From positions 5,561,305-5,625,304 of the forward strand of contig LNAC01000031.1 in the NCBI GenBank assembly GCA_002007465.1: DNA of 64,000 nt. The letters run 5' to 3'. Shown here piece by piece: positions 24,891-35,990 of the stretch (position 1 is the first letter of the stretch; each line of letters begins with the position of its first letter). The notes beneath the pieces are model-generated. The model was not told where the DNA came from and ran no database searches. It worked only from the letters and a program-made list of their open reading frames with translations. The position numbers and the translations under genes are program-made. Source of the DNA: Ailurus styani. Its lineage: Eukaryota; Chordata; Mammalia; Carnivora; Ailuridae.

Positions 24891-25094
24891 ATCTAAATTA
24901 ATGCGTGAATTCATTTACACATCAATTCATTATAAACCATTTTTTTCCAAGTGTTAAAATTCCTGTGTTCGCCTGCCTCTTTCTGGATTATCAAGGCTAT
25001 TGCTGTCTTGTCAGCTGTCCTCTCATTGCTGCCAAAAAAAGCCCTCAGTGAAGGGATGGGGGTGAAGGAGGAGCGTTAAATGCTCAAGGTCTTG

Positions 25095-25305
25095 TAGGAG
25101 CTTTGTAGCTCCACAGACTTGGCTTTGCATTCCAGCTTCACTACATGGCAGCCACGTGGCCTTGGATAGGTTGCTTATCTTCTATGAGTGTCAGTCGTTT
25201 AATCTGTAAGATGGAGATGTTAATAAAACCCATCTCATAGTGTCTAAGTATTAATATAGATATCCTACATAGTGCTTGGCAAAAACTAAGCACTTTGTTA
25301 CCATG
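25095..25305 (+). repeat. MIR, forward
   Basis: Full-length-like MIR: 'ccagcttcactacatggcag', 'cgtggccttggataggttgc', 'taatctgtaagatggaga', 'aaacccatctcatagtg', 'tagtgcttggcaaaaact'. Confidence 0.8.
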
Positions 25306-25559
25306 ATTTAAAACATGTACTATGTACATACATTGCATTAAACTGAAAAGGTGACTTGTCCTATATTAAGAAGGTGTTCCTAAATACCTGTATATAACAA
25401 AGGGCTGTTTATTTGTTGTTTTTGTCAATTTCTCATTGAATATTTTATCTTTAGAATCCTTCATATGATATTCTCTGGAAGTGCTATACTAACATTTTTT
25501 CAATTTCAAAATAAACAATAATAATGAAATAAGACTAAGTTAAAATAAGAGATGCATGT

Positions 25560-26525
25560 AGATACCTGTTTATCCTTTTGACTCCAGCCATCACTGTTTG
25601 AATGACTACCTGATGTAGGTCCCACACTGACCCCACCCTGGAACTTGTGTATTTCTGGAACTAAATGCCTGCTCATTCTGGTCCCTGGAATGTTCCACAG
25701 ATACTCCAAACAGCATGGATAAAACAGAACTCCTCCTCGTTCCCCTGATCCCTGATCCTCTTCCCCAACCCAAGTTACTGTCACTAATAATCACTCAAGC
25801 AGAAACCATGACTCATTTTCCCCTTGTGCCCACCTCCCCACCATCAAAAGAATCACCAAGATTGTTTTGCCACACCTGTGTTTTCAAGTCTATCCCTTGT
25901 CCGTTTCTGCCATCAAGGCCCAATTTGGATCTTCATTATCTCTCATTTGGACTCGTAAAATAGTTTTCTATTTTTTTATTGGATTCCTTACCCTTATTCT
26001 TTTATTTTTCTAAAACACCTGATAAGCATATGCCACTCCCCTTTTTAAAGCTTTTCAGCTGCTCCCCACCACTTTGTCATGAAGCCCCAGCAAAGCTCAG
26101 TACCAACCAGCCTTAGAAACCAAGGCTTCCGAGACCTAGCACCTGCCTTCTTCAGTCTCATCTCATGCCTCTGCACACCTCATATTTTTCACTCTCTAGT
26201 AACACGGAACTGACATGCTCATGCTGTGTTGTCTCTAACTTCCTTACCCTCTTCCTCCTGTTTGCCTAATTCCCATCTATGCTTTATGACAGCTCATGTA
26301 TCATTTCTTCTGGAATGCTTTCTGTGAGCTAGATCCCCTAATCCATGCTCCCGCAGCATCTCCGTATGCCTTTCTCAAAGCTCTTAGCATATTCTATTAA
26401 AATTTCTAATTAGGGGTCTGTCTCCCCATATGGACTCTAAGTACCTCAAGGGCAAGTATTATTTATTTTCCCCAGCACCCAATCTACTGCCTAACACACA
26501 ACAGGAGTTCAGTGAATATTTTTTT
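25560..26525 (+). mobile_element. LINE-2 (L2) 3' part
   Basis: Old non-LTR element. Upstream there is decayed ORF2-like sequence, then the typical L2 3' series: 'tttctggaatgctttctgtg', 'tcaaagctcttagcatatt', 'tggactctaagtacctcaag', 'ccccagcacccaatctactg', ending 'caggagttcagtgaatattt'. Frames predicted here on either strand are repeat-derived. Confidence 0.78.
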
Positions 26526-27395
26526 AACTGCATCATTTTCTTGAAATAAATCAGTTTTGGAGGTATAATGTAGTAGCCCATTTATCAACATACTAATTGA
26601 ACCCCTACAATATTTTAAAAATATTGTGCTAGGATTAATGGGGATTCCAAAAAGTATAAGAACCTTACTTCCCATTAGATTGGGAAATAAATTATGAATA
26701 TGTGAAAAGCTGCTGGAAGTTATGCAGACAAGCAGTTGCTGAGTTCTGAGAAAGGGATTCCAGCAGGTGGGGGGCCCCTTCTGCTGTCCAGGGTGATGAA
26801 GATGAAATGGAACTCTGTTGTTTGCAGGGTGGACAAGATCTAGAGAAGGAGAAACCGGGAGGAGTTGAACCACCATTCACTTTCTGGTGCTTTCCTGTAA
26901 CGCACAGTAGGGGATGTATACAAAATAGAGGGTTTATTTGGAAGACAGAACAGTAAGAAAACCTGGGCCTGGTTTCTCAGGTCTTATGGCTTCTCCCATC
27001 TCATTATTCAATCCCAGAAGGTCTGACAAGATAAGATACCTTACTCTGTTCTTACTTTCTACCACCTACTCACACCCACTCACACCCCCAGCTCAACTCT
27101 GGAGCAACTAATAATATTTCTTTTGAGAATAACTACTTTCCTCGAGGCAATTTTTTCTGAAGTTTAAAATCAATTTAAAATCTAATTTTACTTGGTGTCT
27201 TCACGTAGTTTCAAATCTAGGGCTGAAAAAGACTACCCACAAAGTCATATGAGAGGGAAAAAAGCTTGTAATACCATATTAAATTAATTACCAACTAATT
27301 TGTCTAAATCTTTAAGTACATTAGGAATTCACGAAAGAGAGGTTTTACTGTAAGGGAGAGCAAGCTAGAAAACCTACATGAAGAATATGGACTTG

Positions 27396-27587
27396 GGGGC
27401 ACCTGGGTGGCTCAGGCGGTTGAATGTCTGCCTTCGGTTCAGGTATGATCCTGGGGTCTCAGGATAGAGTTCCATGTCGGACTCCTTGCTCAATGGGGAG
27501 TCTGCTTCTCCCTCTGTCCTGTATCCCACCCATGCTCTCTCTCTTTCTCTCTCTCTCAAATAAATTAATAAAATCTTAAAGAAGAAA
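27396..27587 (+). mobile_element. CAN-SINE
   Basis: Head 'gggcacctgggtggctcagg', tail 'aaataaattaataaaatctt'. Exact 15-bp target duplication, aagaatatggacttg, at 27381-27395 and 27588-27602. Confidence 0.92.
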
Positions 27588-27815
27588 AAGAATATGGACT
27601 TGAATTTGGCCTTGAAGTATGAGTAGACCTTGTGTAGGCAGAAGGAAAGAGAAAGAGGTTCTCTTGCATTCAGACAGTACAGTAGGGGTTATTGTTGGAG
27701 ACAGAGAAGAGAATTGTGACTGGCACATAGGAGATATTCTCTATATAATTGATGAAGGCATTAGCCCTGCAGGACTCTGAACTTGCAAGTGACAGCTTTG
27801 TTTTTCCAGTCCTCA

Positions 27816-27928
27816 TCCCTTCTTCTTCTCCTTCTTCTCCTTCTCCTTCTTCTTTTCCTTCTTTTCTTCCTCCTCCTTCTCCTCTTCTTTTCCTTCTCCT
27901 TCTTTTCTTCTTTTCTTCTTCTTCTTTT
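27816..27928. repeat. Polypyrimidine (CTT/TCC)n tract
   Basis: Over 100 nt of almost pure pyrimidine on the + strand, built from cttctt and ctcctt units, directly before a degenerate SINE. Probably grown from the SINE tail; able to form purine-pyrimidine triplex (H-DNA) in principle. Confidence 0.9.
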
Positions 27929-28112
27929 GATTTATTTATTTATTTGAGAGGTGAGGGGGAAGGGCAGAGGGCAGGAAGACAGTGTCTTAAGTAGATTCCC
28001 CGCTGAGCAGGGAACCCCGCTGAGCCGGGAATCTATCTCACAATCCTGAGATCATGACTGAAACCAAGAGTCAGACGCTTAACTAACTGCACTGCCCAGG
28101 CACGCCCTCATC
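27929..28112 (-). mobile_element. Degenerate CAN-SINE
   Basis: Reverse SINE: 'gatttatttatttatttgag', a small internal duplication of 'ccccgctgagc', 'gagatcatgactgaaacc', end 'cactgcccaggcacgcc'. More diverged than most copies in the window. Confidence 0.82.
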
Positions 28113-28126
28113 TCTGTTTCTTATGC

Positions 28127-28154
28127 AAAAAAAAAAAAAAAAAAAAAAAAAAGN
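28127..28154. repeat. A26 homopolymer with ambiguous base
   Basis: A run of 26 A is followed by G and then N (28154), the only ambiguous base in the window. Its true length is uncertain in the assembly. Confidence 0.95.
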
Positions 28155-28807
28155 TTATTTAAAATGAATGTGGTAGTTCATACAAGAGAAGAAAGAGCTA
28201 AATATTTAAACCTCTAGAAAGACAGGAATTGAAGGATTTCTGGAAACGTGAGCAGCTGGAACTTAGCTTTCCAGTGTGTTCATCATCTGTTGCCTTGGTT
28301 TCTCCCCATGTGGTGACTTTGTTCTCAGACCAGTGTCTCCACTCAATGAAGTATGTGCACCCTAGGAGCTTCCTGCTTCCCTCATACTTTAATTCAAAAA
28401 GTGTAAGGAAAGCCTCTGATTGGCCAAGGAATCATGAGCTTGTTAAGAAGGGGGAAAAAGAGTGCTGGGCAGACAAAAATTAAGATGCCAAATAAATGGT
28501 GGTCTGAATGAATGATGAGATGCGTAGCATGAGGACAGACTACAGAGTCTTGAAAAACAGTCATAGATGTTTAAATTAGACATGGTTCTTCTTAAAGGTT
28601 TTAGAGCAGAAAAGTAACTTGAGAAAAACGTTGGTGAAATAGACCTGTTTAATATTAGGCAAGATTACCTAATGGGGAGGGTATAAAGAATCCACCTAGA
28701 AGACCATTTTCATCTTGCCTGTCCCTTTCTAACCTTGTTTCTCCCTTTGTGTATCAATTTGTCTGTGATTGTTTGTCTCTTTCACGTTCTTCCTACTTCT
28801 CCAGGGC

Positions 28808-29112
28808 TGAATTGTCCCTTTCTGTAAAGGGATAGAGTTAATATTTTAAAGGCTCTGTAGGCTGTATAGCCTGCGTCTCCACTATTCAACCACGTGTTGT
28901 AGCTCAGGACAGACACAGAGAATAGATAAGTGAATCAGTGTGGCTGTGTTCTAACAAAACTTGATTTGTGGACACTGAAACTTGGATTTCATGTAATTTT
29001 CACGTACTGCTAAATACTCTCCTTCTTTTGATTTTTCCCTCATCTGTTTATGAACAAAATGCCAGCTTAGCTAGCAGACCATCCAAGATAGTCTATGGGC
29101 CAAATCTGTCCA
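28808..29112 (+). mobile_element. hAT-type non-autonomous DNA transposon fossil
   Basis: Follows a common mammalian hAT-type consensus: 'tttctgtaaagggatagagt', 'taatattttaaaggctctgt', 'tgtggctgtgttctaacaaa', 'acttgatttgtggacac', then 'gggccaaatctgtcc'. I cannot name the subfamily with certainty. Confidence 0.62.
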
Positions 29113-29654
29113 CAAATTATAATGCACCACACACTGAGGAAACTGCATCCTGCTAATGTCTTACTGTCTTTCTTTCCAGCTCTTCTTGTCTTCCTTCCTC
29201 ACACAGCTCAGCCACTGGTAACCCTGGACCCAAAATGCAATGCAAGTTGAATTCTAAAATATTGTTTTTATTGAACAATTTTATGTTTTTTAGTCTATCA
29301 AAATCAAATAAATCTAAGATTTGTACACTCAAAAAAGCTAAATCCAGTTGTTTAATTTTCATGTATTTTTACTTTTCAATTAAAAAATGTTCCCATGAAA
29401 CAAACACAAACAGAACAACAGAGCCCAGCATTGGCCATCTATATCAAAATACGATGACCCATCAACTCTGATAATTTCTTCAATTAGTTTTTTATCCATG
29501 GACTTTTCTTAGCTCTGATTTTTTTCTTATATATTGAACCTAGTGCTTTTCTTCTTGCCTGAACTTAAAGGGAGATGAATTAACTCTGAAGAGACAGGAA
29601 GGGCCACAGGAGCTGATGGTGAAGGGTCTGAATTATGACCCGTATTAGTCACCC

Positions 29655-29698
29655 CATCTTGTTTTGGGATCTCACTTTGTTTTGGGATCTCACTTTGG
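29655..29698. repeat. Two-copy short tandem duplication
   Basis: The string tgttttgggatctcacttt occurs twice head to tail. Local replication-slippage type duplication in unique sequence. Confidence 0.88.
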
Positions 29699-31334
29699 TA
29701 TTGGTCACTGCGAGTGATGGGTTACATGGTACCTTGTGCATTGTAGGCACAAGGCAAATCTTTGGTCAAATTAACAAGTGAAACCCACTTAAAGGTGGTT
29801 TTCATAGCTCATAGGTCTTGAGGGAAGGCTAAAAGATGATATCTGCCACCAAGATTCTCCAAAGTCCTATTTGAAGTTTGAAGGAAGTATGACTTTGCCT
29901 TTATGTCTGAGTAACTATTTCTTAGATGAGGAAGGCAGCTGTAAAGGTAAAATTAACCATAAAATTTGCTGTGTGAGGTGCTGTCATGTCTGGGAAATGG
30001 CTTCCCGAAGTCTAAGGCCTGCCCTAGTCTCTGTTACAATAATGAGCTCATGACTACGACTTCCTGGGGTTAGTACGAGAGATTGCACTTATCACTATGA
30101 CTATCTCTTTTCATATTAATTTTAACATATATTCATAGGCATTATAATTTGCCTACCTGATAGTGTGAAGAGAATCTTCCTCTTTATTTTTTAGTATAAT
30201 AGAGGAAAAATGTTCAACTCTTTTGAAAGGTTAGGATTTAATTAGAAAATATATTAGGAGGCACACACACTCAGCACGTGTCTTAACTTATATCCATCTT
30301 TTTGATGATGGCATTATTTTTATTCCAGTGTTAAATTTTTTAAATTAATTTCTAACATGTTATATTAATAGCTGATAATGTAACATCTCTGTCATGGTAC
30401 ATTCCTTTAAAAATAAAATATCAATTCTCAGATACAACCTTAGTAAAAATGAATTGTTAATTTAAGTTTTTTCTATTGGTTAATTTTGGGTCATGATGAT
30501 AGAAAATAACACATATGATAAGAGATACAATTATCTGAACTTTAGCAAAATTTGAGTCTAAGAAAGGGATATTAGGAAGATATTTCTTCCTTTATTAATA
30601 ATGTGCCATTAGCATACAGTACTTAGAATTTAAACCTCATTTCATTATACTAGAAATATCTTTTTATTAAGATGTTCCCTGAAAGGGTCAGCATATCTAA
30701 GTATTTATAACTGGGAGTTAAACCAGCATAAAACAGAAGCCAGCTGAGAAAATATTCAGAAATTTGCCCTGGGTATGGTTCTCAATTTTGGCTGGATTCA
30801 AATGTGAGCCATTCTTTGATTAGCATCTTCAACTAACAGTGGCCACATCAGGAGTCAGATATTCCCTCTCATGTTCTCAGTCAAAAGAAAACAAAATAAG
30901 AAAGGTAGAAAATAGGAGAGGGCTATAAGAATTAAGCCCTTGGCAAATGAGCAAGAAGCCCAAACCCTTGTTAATGTAATACAGCCGGCTTCTGCCAAAG
31001 AAGATGGAATGGAGTGTGGGAGAATTTGTTATCGTTTAGCAGTATATTTAGGTGACACCCAGTGGAGCCAGTGTTGGCCTGGGAATCGTAAAGGTAATCA
31101 TAGAAGCAGTTTCTTTTCAGTTTTTCTCACTGACCCAGAAGAATAGCTTCAACGTGACTCCATCCTCTTTCGTCGGTTAGGTTTTCCTTGCTATGTGAAG
31201 CAAAGAGGTATTTGTTGTGTGATCCCGTCCAAAGGGAACAGCAAACCTCCCTGTCATGTTCGGGCTTTTGTTGGATTGTCAGGATTTATTCCAAATGCAG
31301 CAGTTCTCTCTGTCCATTTGTCTACCTGCCTTTA

Positions 31335-31760
31335 TTATTTTTTTTAAAGATTTTTAAGTTTATTTTATTTTTTTAAAGGTTTTATTTATTTGTCAGAGAG
31401 AGAACACAAGCAGGCAGAGTGGCAGGCAAAGGCAGAGAGAGAATCAGGCTCCCTGCTGAGCATGCTGAGCCCCGATGTGGGACTCCATCCCAGGACCCTG
31501 GGATCATGACCTGAGCCGAAGGCAGCTGCTTAACCAACTGAGCCACCCAGGCATCCCAATTTTTAGGTTTATTTTAGAGAGAGGAGTGGGAGGGAGCAGG
31601 AGCCGGAGGGGCAGAGGGAGAGGGAGGAGAGAGAATCTTAAGCAGACTCCACACTGAGCTCGGAGCCCCACACAGGGCTCAGTCTCATGACCCCCTGAGA
31701 TCATGACCTGAGCTAAAACCAAAAATCAGATTCTCAACCCACTATGCCACCCAGGCACCC
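31335..31760 (-). mobile_element. CAN-SINE interrupted by another CAN-SINE
   Basis: Outer reverse SINE, seen as 31335-31367 plus 31560-31760, with a 17-bp target duplication ttgtctacctgccttta at 31318-31334 and 31761-31777. It is older: its body carries 'atgaccccctgagatcatga'. The inner SINE sits in its T-rich head. Confidence 0.9.
31368..31559 (-). mobile_element. CAN-SINE nested in older SINE
   Basis: Reverse SINE inserted into the T-rich head of the outer copy. Near-exact duplication tttttaagtttatttta (31351-31367) and tttttaggtttatttta (31560-31576). Confidence 0.9.
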
Positions 31761-31874
31761 TTGTCTACCTGCCTTTAGACCAGGAATACTGAATCTGTCA
31801 ATGGATACAAAATTAAGTATAACAATGATCTTGGCCTAAAACACTCAAAGGAAGAAGATTTAAAAAATGCAGAT

Positions 31875-32058
31875 TGGGGCCCCTGGGTGGCTCAGTCGAT
31901 TAAGCATCTTCCTTTGGCTTTGGTCTTAGTCTCAGGGTCCTGGGATTGAACCCCACTTGGGCTCCCTGCTCAAGAGGGAGTCTGCCTCTCCCTTTACCTC
32001 TCCCACCCCCTGCTTGTGCTTTCTCTCTCTCTCTCTCAAATAAATAAAAATCTTAAAA
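31875..32058 (+). mobile_element. CAN-SINE
   Basis: Head 'ggggcccctgggtggctcag', tail 'aaataaataaaaatctt'. Flanking repeats aaaaatgcagat and aaaaattcagat. It lies 115 nt from the nested pair in the opposite direction. Confidence 0.9.
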
Positions 32059-32159
32059 AAAAATTCAGATGAAGTGTATGCTTAGCAACTCAGTCTTTTA
32101 TAATAGAATGTTTTGGTTGTCACATACCACTATCAGCACAGCAGTCAGTTAGTACTGAT

Positions 32160-32285
32160 CTGTGTGTTTGTCTAAGTTCCTAAAAGGATGGAGTATTAGT
32201 TATTCTTCACTTTATCTCCTCACCTTACCTAGGGCTTATGTCATGGTAGGCAAGAGAGTTAGTTGTCTGTATAAATGTTGAGACC
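32160..32285 (+). repeat. L2 3'-end remnant
   Basis: Diverged L2 tail: 'gtctaagttcctaaaaggat', 'ctttatctcctcaccttacc', 'tgtctgtataaatgttgag'. Confidence 0.5.
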
Positions 32286-32910
32286 TTTTATTTTATCACA
32301 TGTGAAGTGTGAAGAGGAGACTATAGGGTAGGAACTGGACTAGACCTACTCTGCTTGCAAAGGGAGGTAGGATTTCTAGGGGCCATGAGTCTTCATAGTG
32401 GAAGGGAGACCTATGGCGCCTATTCTCATAAAGTCAAGCAGACCAAGGGCTTAAAGCTGATGATTAGTAGAACCATAAGGCCTCAAAGGATATCGGGACC
32501 TCCCAGAGCTATATTCAAAACATTGTTTCTATGAACACGGGTGCATAGCTTAGATTTAAAAAAAGATAATGACTCACACAAAGCAAAACCAATGCTTTGA
32601 AGGATCCACATAGCAAAGGAGCAGTGGAAAGTCAGAGTTGTCTACCATGCAACTTTACGAGTGTTTAAGCTTAGAGATGGTTGAGTCCATTAAATAATAG
32701 TAATATTTAAAGTGGTTTATAGTGAAACAAGATCTCTGGTATTCTTATAGTTCTTTCTCCCAAAAACATTTCCTGTTCAAATTGAAATAAAGTGATAAAT
32801 GTTAAACTCTTTTAATATTAGTACTTTACTAAAGAAGTATGTTTATGGCAAGGAGAAAAAGCCAAATAAAATGAGTTAAAAGCAGTTGGTTTTGTCTCTG
32901 ACACTCAACT

Positions 32911-32970
32911 GTATGTATCATTTTGAAATCATTCATTCATGTAAGTATCATTTTGAAATCATTCATTCAT
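32911..32970. repeat. 30-bp tandem duplication
   Basis: The 30-bp unit at 32911-32940 is repeated at 32941-32970 with one mismatch (gtatg versus gtaag near its start). Recent local duplication in unique sequence. Confidence 0.95.
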
Positions 32971-33189
32971 GTAAGCACTCTGTTTAGTGGGAATGCAGTA
33001 ATGGTGAAAAAGGATCTCAGCCTTTAGGCAATTAAAGGACACATTTCCCAAACTGATAATTATAATGTGAACTAGTAAGTGCTAAAATGAAGCTATGTGT
33101 GAGGTAAAATAGGAAGGAGCATGTAGAACAGGAAATAAAGTTGGCCTAGGATTCAAGGGCATGCTTCTCAGGGAAGATGGTAATAATAT

Positions 33190-33390
33190 CTGATAATTGT
33201 ACAGCACTTATCTCTCAGTTATTGCTCTGATATGTTCACTCAGTTCAATCTCATACACTACAGAGTCACAGACTAAGTAACTATCTGAAGTCACATGGCT
33301 AGTAGGGAGGAGTGTCAGGATTTGAACCCAGGCCCTATGGCTCATAATTCTACATGTTAGCTACTCCGCTCTACCACCTCTTGTGCTTCA
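33190..33390 (-). repeat. MIR, reverse orientation
   Basis: Reverse MIR: 'gaagtcacatggctagtagg', 'caggatttgaacccaggccc', 'gctactccgctctaccacct'. Confidence 0.75.
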
Positions 33391-33539
33391 GGTAGCGTAA
33401 CTGTAAACAGTATTCCATGTAATAAAACATGCTAGAGGAACTGAAGTGGGGAGAGACAGATGCAGAGTAGTCCAAATTCCAGTTTCTAAGAGTTAAGTGT
33501 TTTCTGACTTCAAGTTCAGATTCATTAACTTTTACAAGA

Positions 33540-33891
33540 TTTTTTTAAAAAGATTTTAAGTAATTTTGGGATGCCTTAATGTCTCCATCCATTAAGTGTG
33601 TGCCTTTGGCTCAGCCCATGATCTCAGGGTCTTGGGATCGAGCCCCATGCAGTCATTGTTGTCAGGCTCCCTGCTCAGCTGGGAGGCTGCTTCTCCCTCT
33701 GCCCCTTCCCTCTGTTTGTGCTCTCACGTGTTCACGCTCTCTGTCTCTCTCTTTCTCTCTCTCTCTCAAATAAATAAATCTGAAAGGGATAAAAAATATT
33801 TTAAATAATTTCTAAACTGAACGTGAGGCTCGAACTTATAGCCCCGAGATCAAGAGTCGCATGCTCCACCGACCAAAGCGCCTGGCCCCCC
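33540..33891 (-). mobile_element. Short SINE (-) split by a SINE (+)
   Basis: Older reverse SINE seen as 33540-33566 plus 33812-33891 ('gtgaggctcgaacttatagc', 'gagatcaagagtcgcatgc'). It is interrupted by the forward SINE at 33567-33797. Confidence 0.8.
33567..33797 (+). mobile_element. CAN-SINE nested in opposite-strand SINE
   Basis: Head 'gggatgccttaatgtctcca' (diverged), body 'catgatctcagggtcttggg', tail 'caaataaataaatctg'. Target duplication attttaagtaattt (33553-33566) versus attttaaataattt (33798-33811), created inside the T-rich head of the reverse SINE. A short extra string, 'gcagtcattgttgtc', interrupts the body. Confidence 0.85.
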
Positions 33892-34675
33892 AGGTTCCTT
33901 AACCTTTATGAGGCTCAGCTTTCCCTGGAGTTCCAGGGAAACAATGGAGTTCTCCATAGAGAAGAGGGATCCTGACACTTGTCAGTGGGGCATCTAAATG
34001 TCCACACACTCAGCTTGTTTTAGGTTGCATTTTTACTTCAAAGATAAAGACTTTGTCCTTTCAATAATTTCTTCAGTCACTCATTCATTTACTTGGTTTA
34101 TTCCGAAGTTTTATCCCGTCGGTTTTGGGTGCTACATATGGAAGCTCCCTGACAAGAGATAAGAAATCATAAATTCAGTTCTGAAAACTAAGGTGGAAAT
34201 ACTGCTTTCATAGTTTTACTTCAAATGCTTTCCTAGTGGCATACACTTGAAAAATATTTTTAAAAATTTAGTTGTTGAAAAATAACTAAAAGTTACAAAG
34301 ATAATGCTGAAGAAAAAGGGGAAAGTAACTTTAATTTTTTTCTTAACATGACAAAAAAGCCATGCCTGTGGTTGCCCATGATTCTCCATGTACTTACTAG
34401 GCTAACATTACAGAGAAGATTCTTTACATGCTTGGGGACATAGTGTTTGCCTTCTGTTCCTTTCCCTGCTGTGTTGCTCCTGGAAGCCGGCACTGAGGGA
34501 GGCAGAGCCCTCCTTATGGAATACCGCACTGTACTCCAAAGCCCCAGCTGCTCTCAGGAAGTGACTTGGGTACTGGGAAAAATACTGCTTATTATTTGTT
34601 CCTGTGTGGTCCCTGCTGACTTCTTATTGTAATATTGTTCAATAGTTTTCTCTACTGGAAGAAATATATTCCAAT

Positions 34676-35041
34676 TTGGGTTATGTCATGAATTTCATCT
34701 GGAATAATGAGACTTCCAATAGCTTTTGTGCGTTGCCTCTTTTTTTATACCATTTGTCTGGTAGCACCAAGAATACTTCCTCACTGGAAATGGATCCATT
34801 TACAGTCAATAACAGAATGGCTAGTGTTCTTTTTTCTTGGGAAAAAGAAAATGTGTTCCTTTTATCCTATTATACTGATCTACCACCTTCAGATTATCTG
34901 ATTTTCGAGCTTCTCATTTTCTCCTGTATCTTAATGCTATTATTAACAATAATTCTGTTGATAATGGTTTTGAAAAATAATATGTGTGCTTTCAGCAACT
35001 ACCTGGACTTTTATGGTGTGTCTAATTTAGCTGAACTTTGA
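34676..35041 (+). other. Open frame with one predicted membrane segment, status unknown
   Basis: ATG-less-ambiguous 121-codon frame in unique intronic sequence. It has two N-glycosylation-type sites (NETS, KNTS) and a strongly hydrophobic stretch of about 23 residues (from YLIFELLIF to IMVLKNN) near the C-terminus, as in a small single-pass membrane protein. I recognise no family. AT-rich DNA often yields hydrophobic chance frames, a second overlapping frame exists (34707-34901), and no promoter or splice evidence is seen. Most likely not a gene. Confidence 0.12.
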
Positions 35042-35367
35042 TAATTATCCCGAATACTGTTTTGTTGTGGATCAAATGTGAGGAGCTCTGATGTCCCTCA
35101 AGATCTGTTTTCAATGTCCTTAATTTTTCTCAAGAGAATGGAGTTAATATTATAACTATTAGTCATGAGATGAAAAACACCTTTCAGTGTAGAGTCTATA
35201 GTCTATATTCTTTATGAGTGATACATCCATACAGATGTACATTGTGATGTATATGTACATATACATATATATTTGGAGAGAAGAGACAGGGTTCATTTAA
35301 TTTTAGAACAATAGTTCTATGAATATCTGTGCATATTATTTCATAGTGAAATATTTTTCTAAAGTAT

Positions 35368-35990
35368 AGTCTTTTTATTTATTTGAGTATAGTTGACATA
35401 ATGTTACCTGAAGTATAATTTTATTTTTTTTAACTCACACAAAAAATCCTATTTTAGAGGAAGTTGTATCAACACGCTCTATCAAGTTCCTAGCTCATCA
35501 CTGATATTATATTTTCTGCACACATTTTCTATTTTAGAAATAATCTCCAAATTTCTTTTGTCTACACTCTACTTACTAAAAAGAATATATAATACTGTAT
35601 TTATTTACATATGTGTTTATGTATTCATTGACTTAAATCTATATTATTTTGAAGAATTCGTCTCAGGAATACGTGTAAAATCTTTCTCTGTTCTGAGCCA
35701 AACCTAGCTATTTCTAGGACCTGTGGGATTTCATACATTTATTTCTTTAACCCGTCTTGTTGTTGTTGTTTGTTTGTTTTTAGTGCCCACTCTGCGTAAG
35801 AAATTATGCTGTGTTCTTGACATGCTATTGTGAATATACTGGAAATAATGTCTGGCCTCATGGAAATCTTTTTATATTCCTGATGAATGTGCCTATAAAA
35901 CTATAGCTTTTCTTTGGGTGTTTTCCTAGGAGCAGTACTTTTGCCCAGGGCAAATGTGTAGGATATGCTCTTCAAAATTTCCTACAATTG
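35368..35990. mobile_element. Old LINE-1 3' remnants
   Basis: 'atttgagtatagttgacata' at the left resembles a reverse L1M tail; near 35830-35990 'tggaaatctttttatattcc' and 'agcagtacttttgcccaggg' resemble a forward L1ME 3' end. Heavily diverged and discontinuous. Confidence 0.4.

Noticed and set aside
26484..26876. 130-codon open frame on the - strand
   Set aside because: Lies at the edge of the L2 element and an adjoining repeat-like stretch; composition is typical of antisense repeat DNA and no family is recognised.
27749..27994. Ser/Pro/Phe-rich open frame
   Set aside because: Produced by the (CTT/TCC)n pyrimidine tract; low complexity only.
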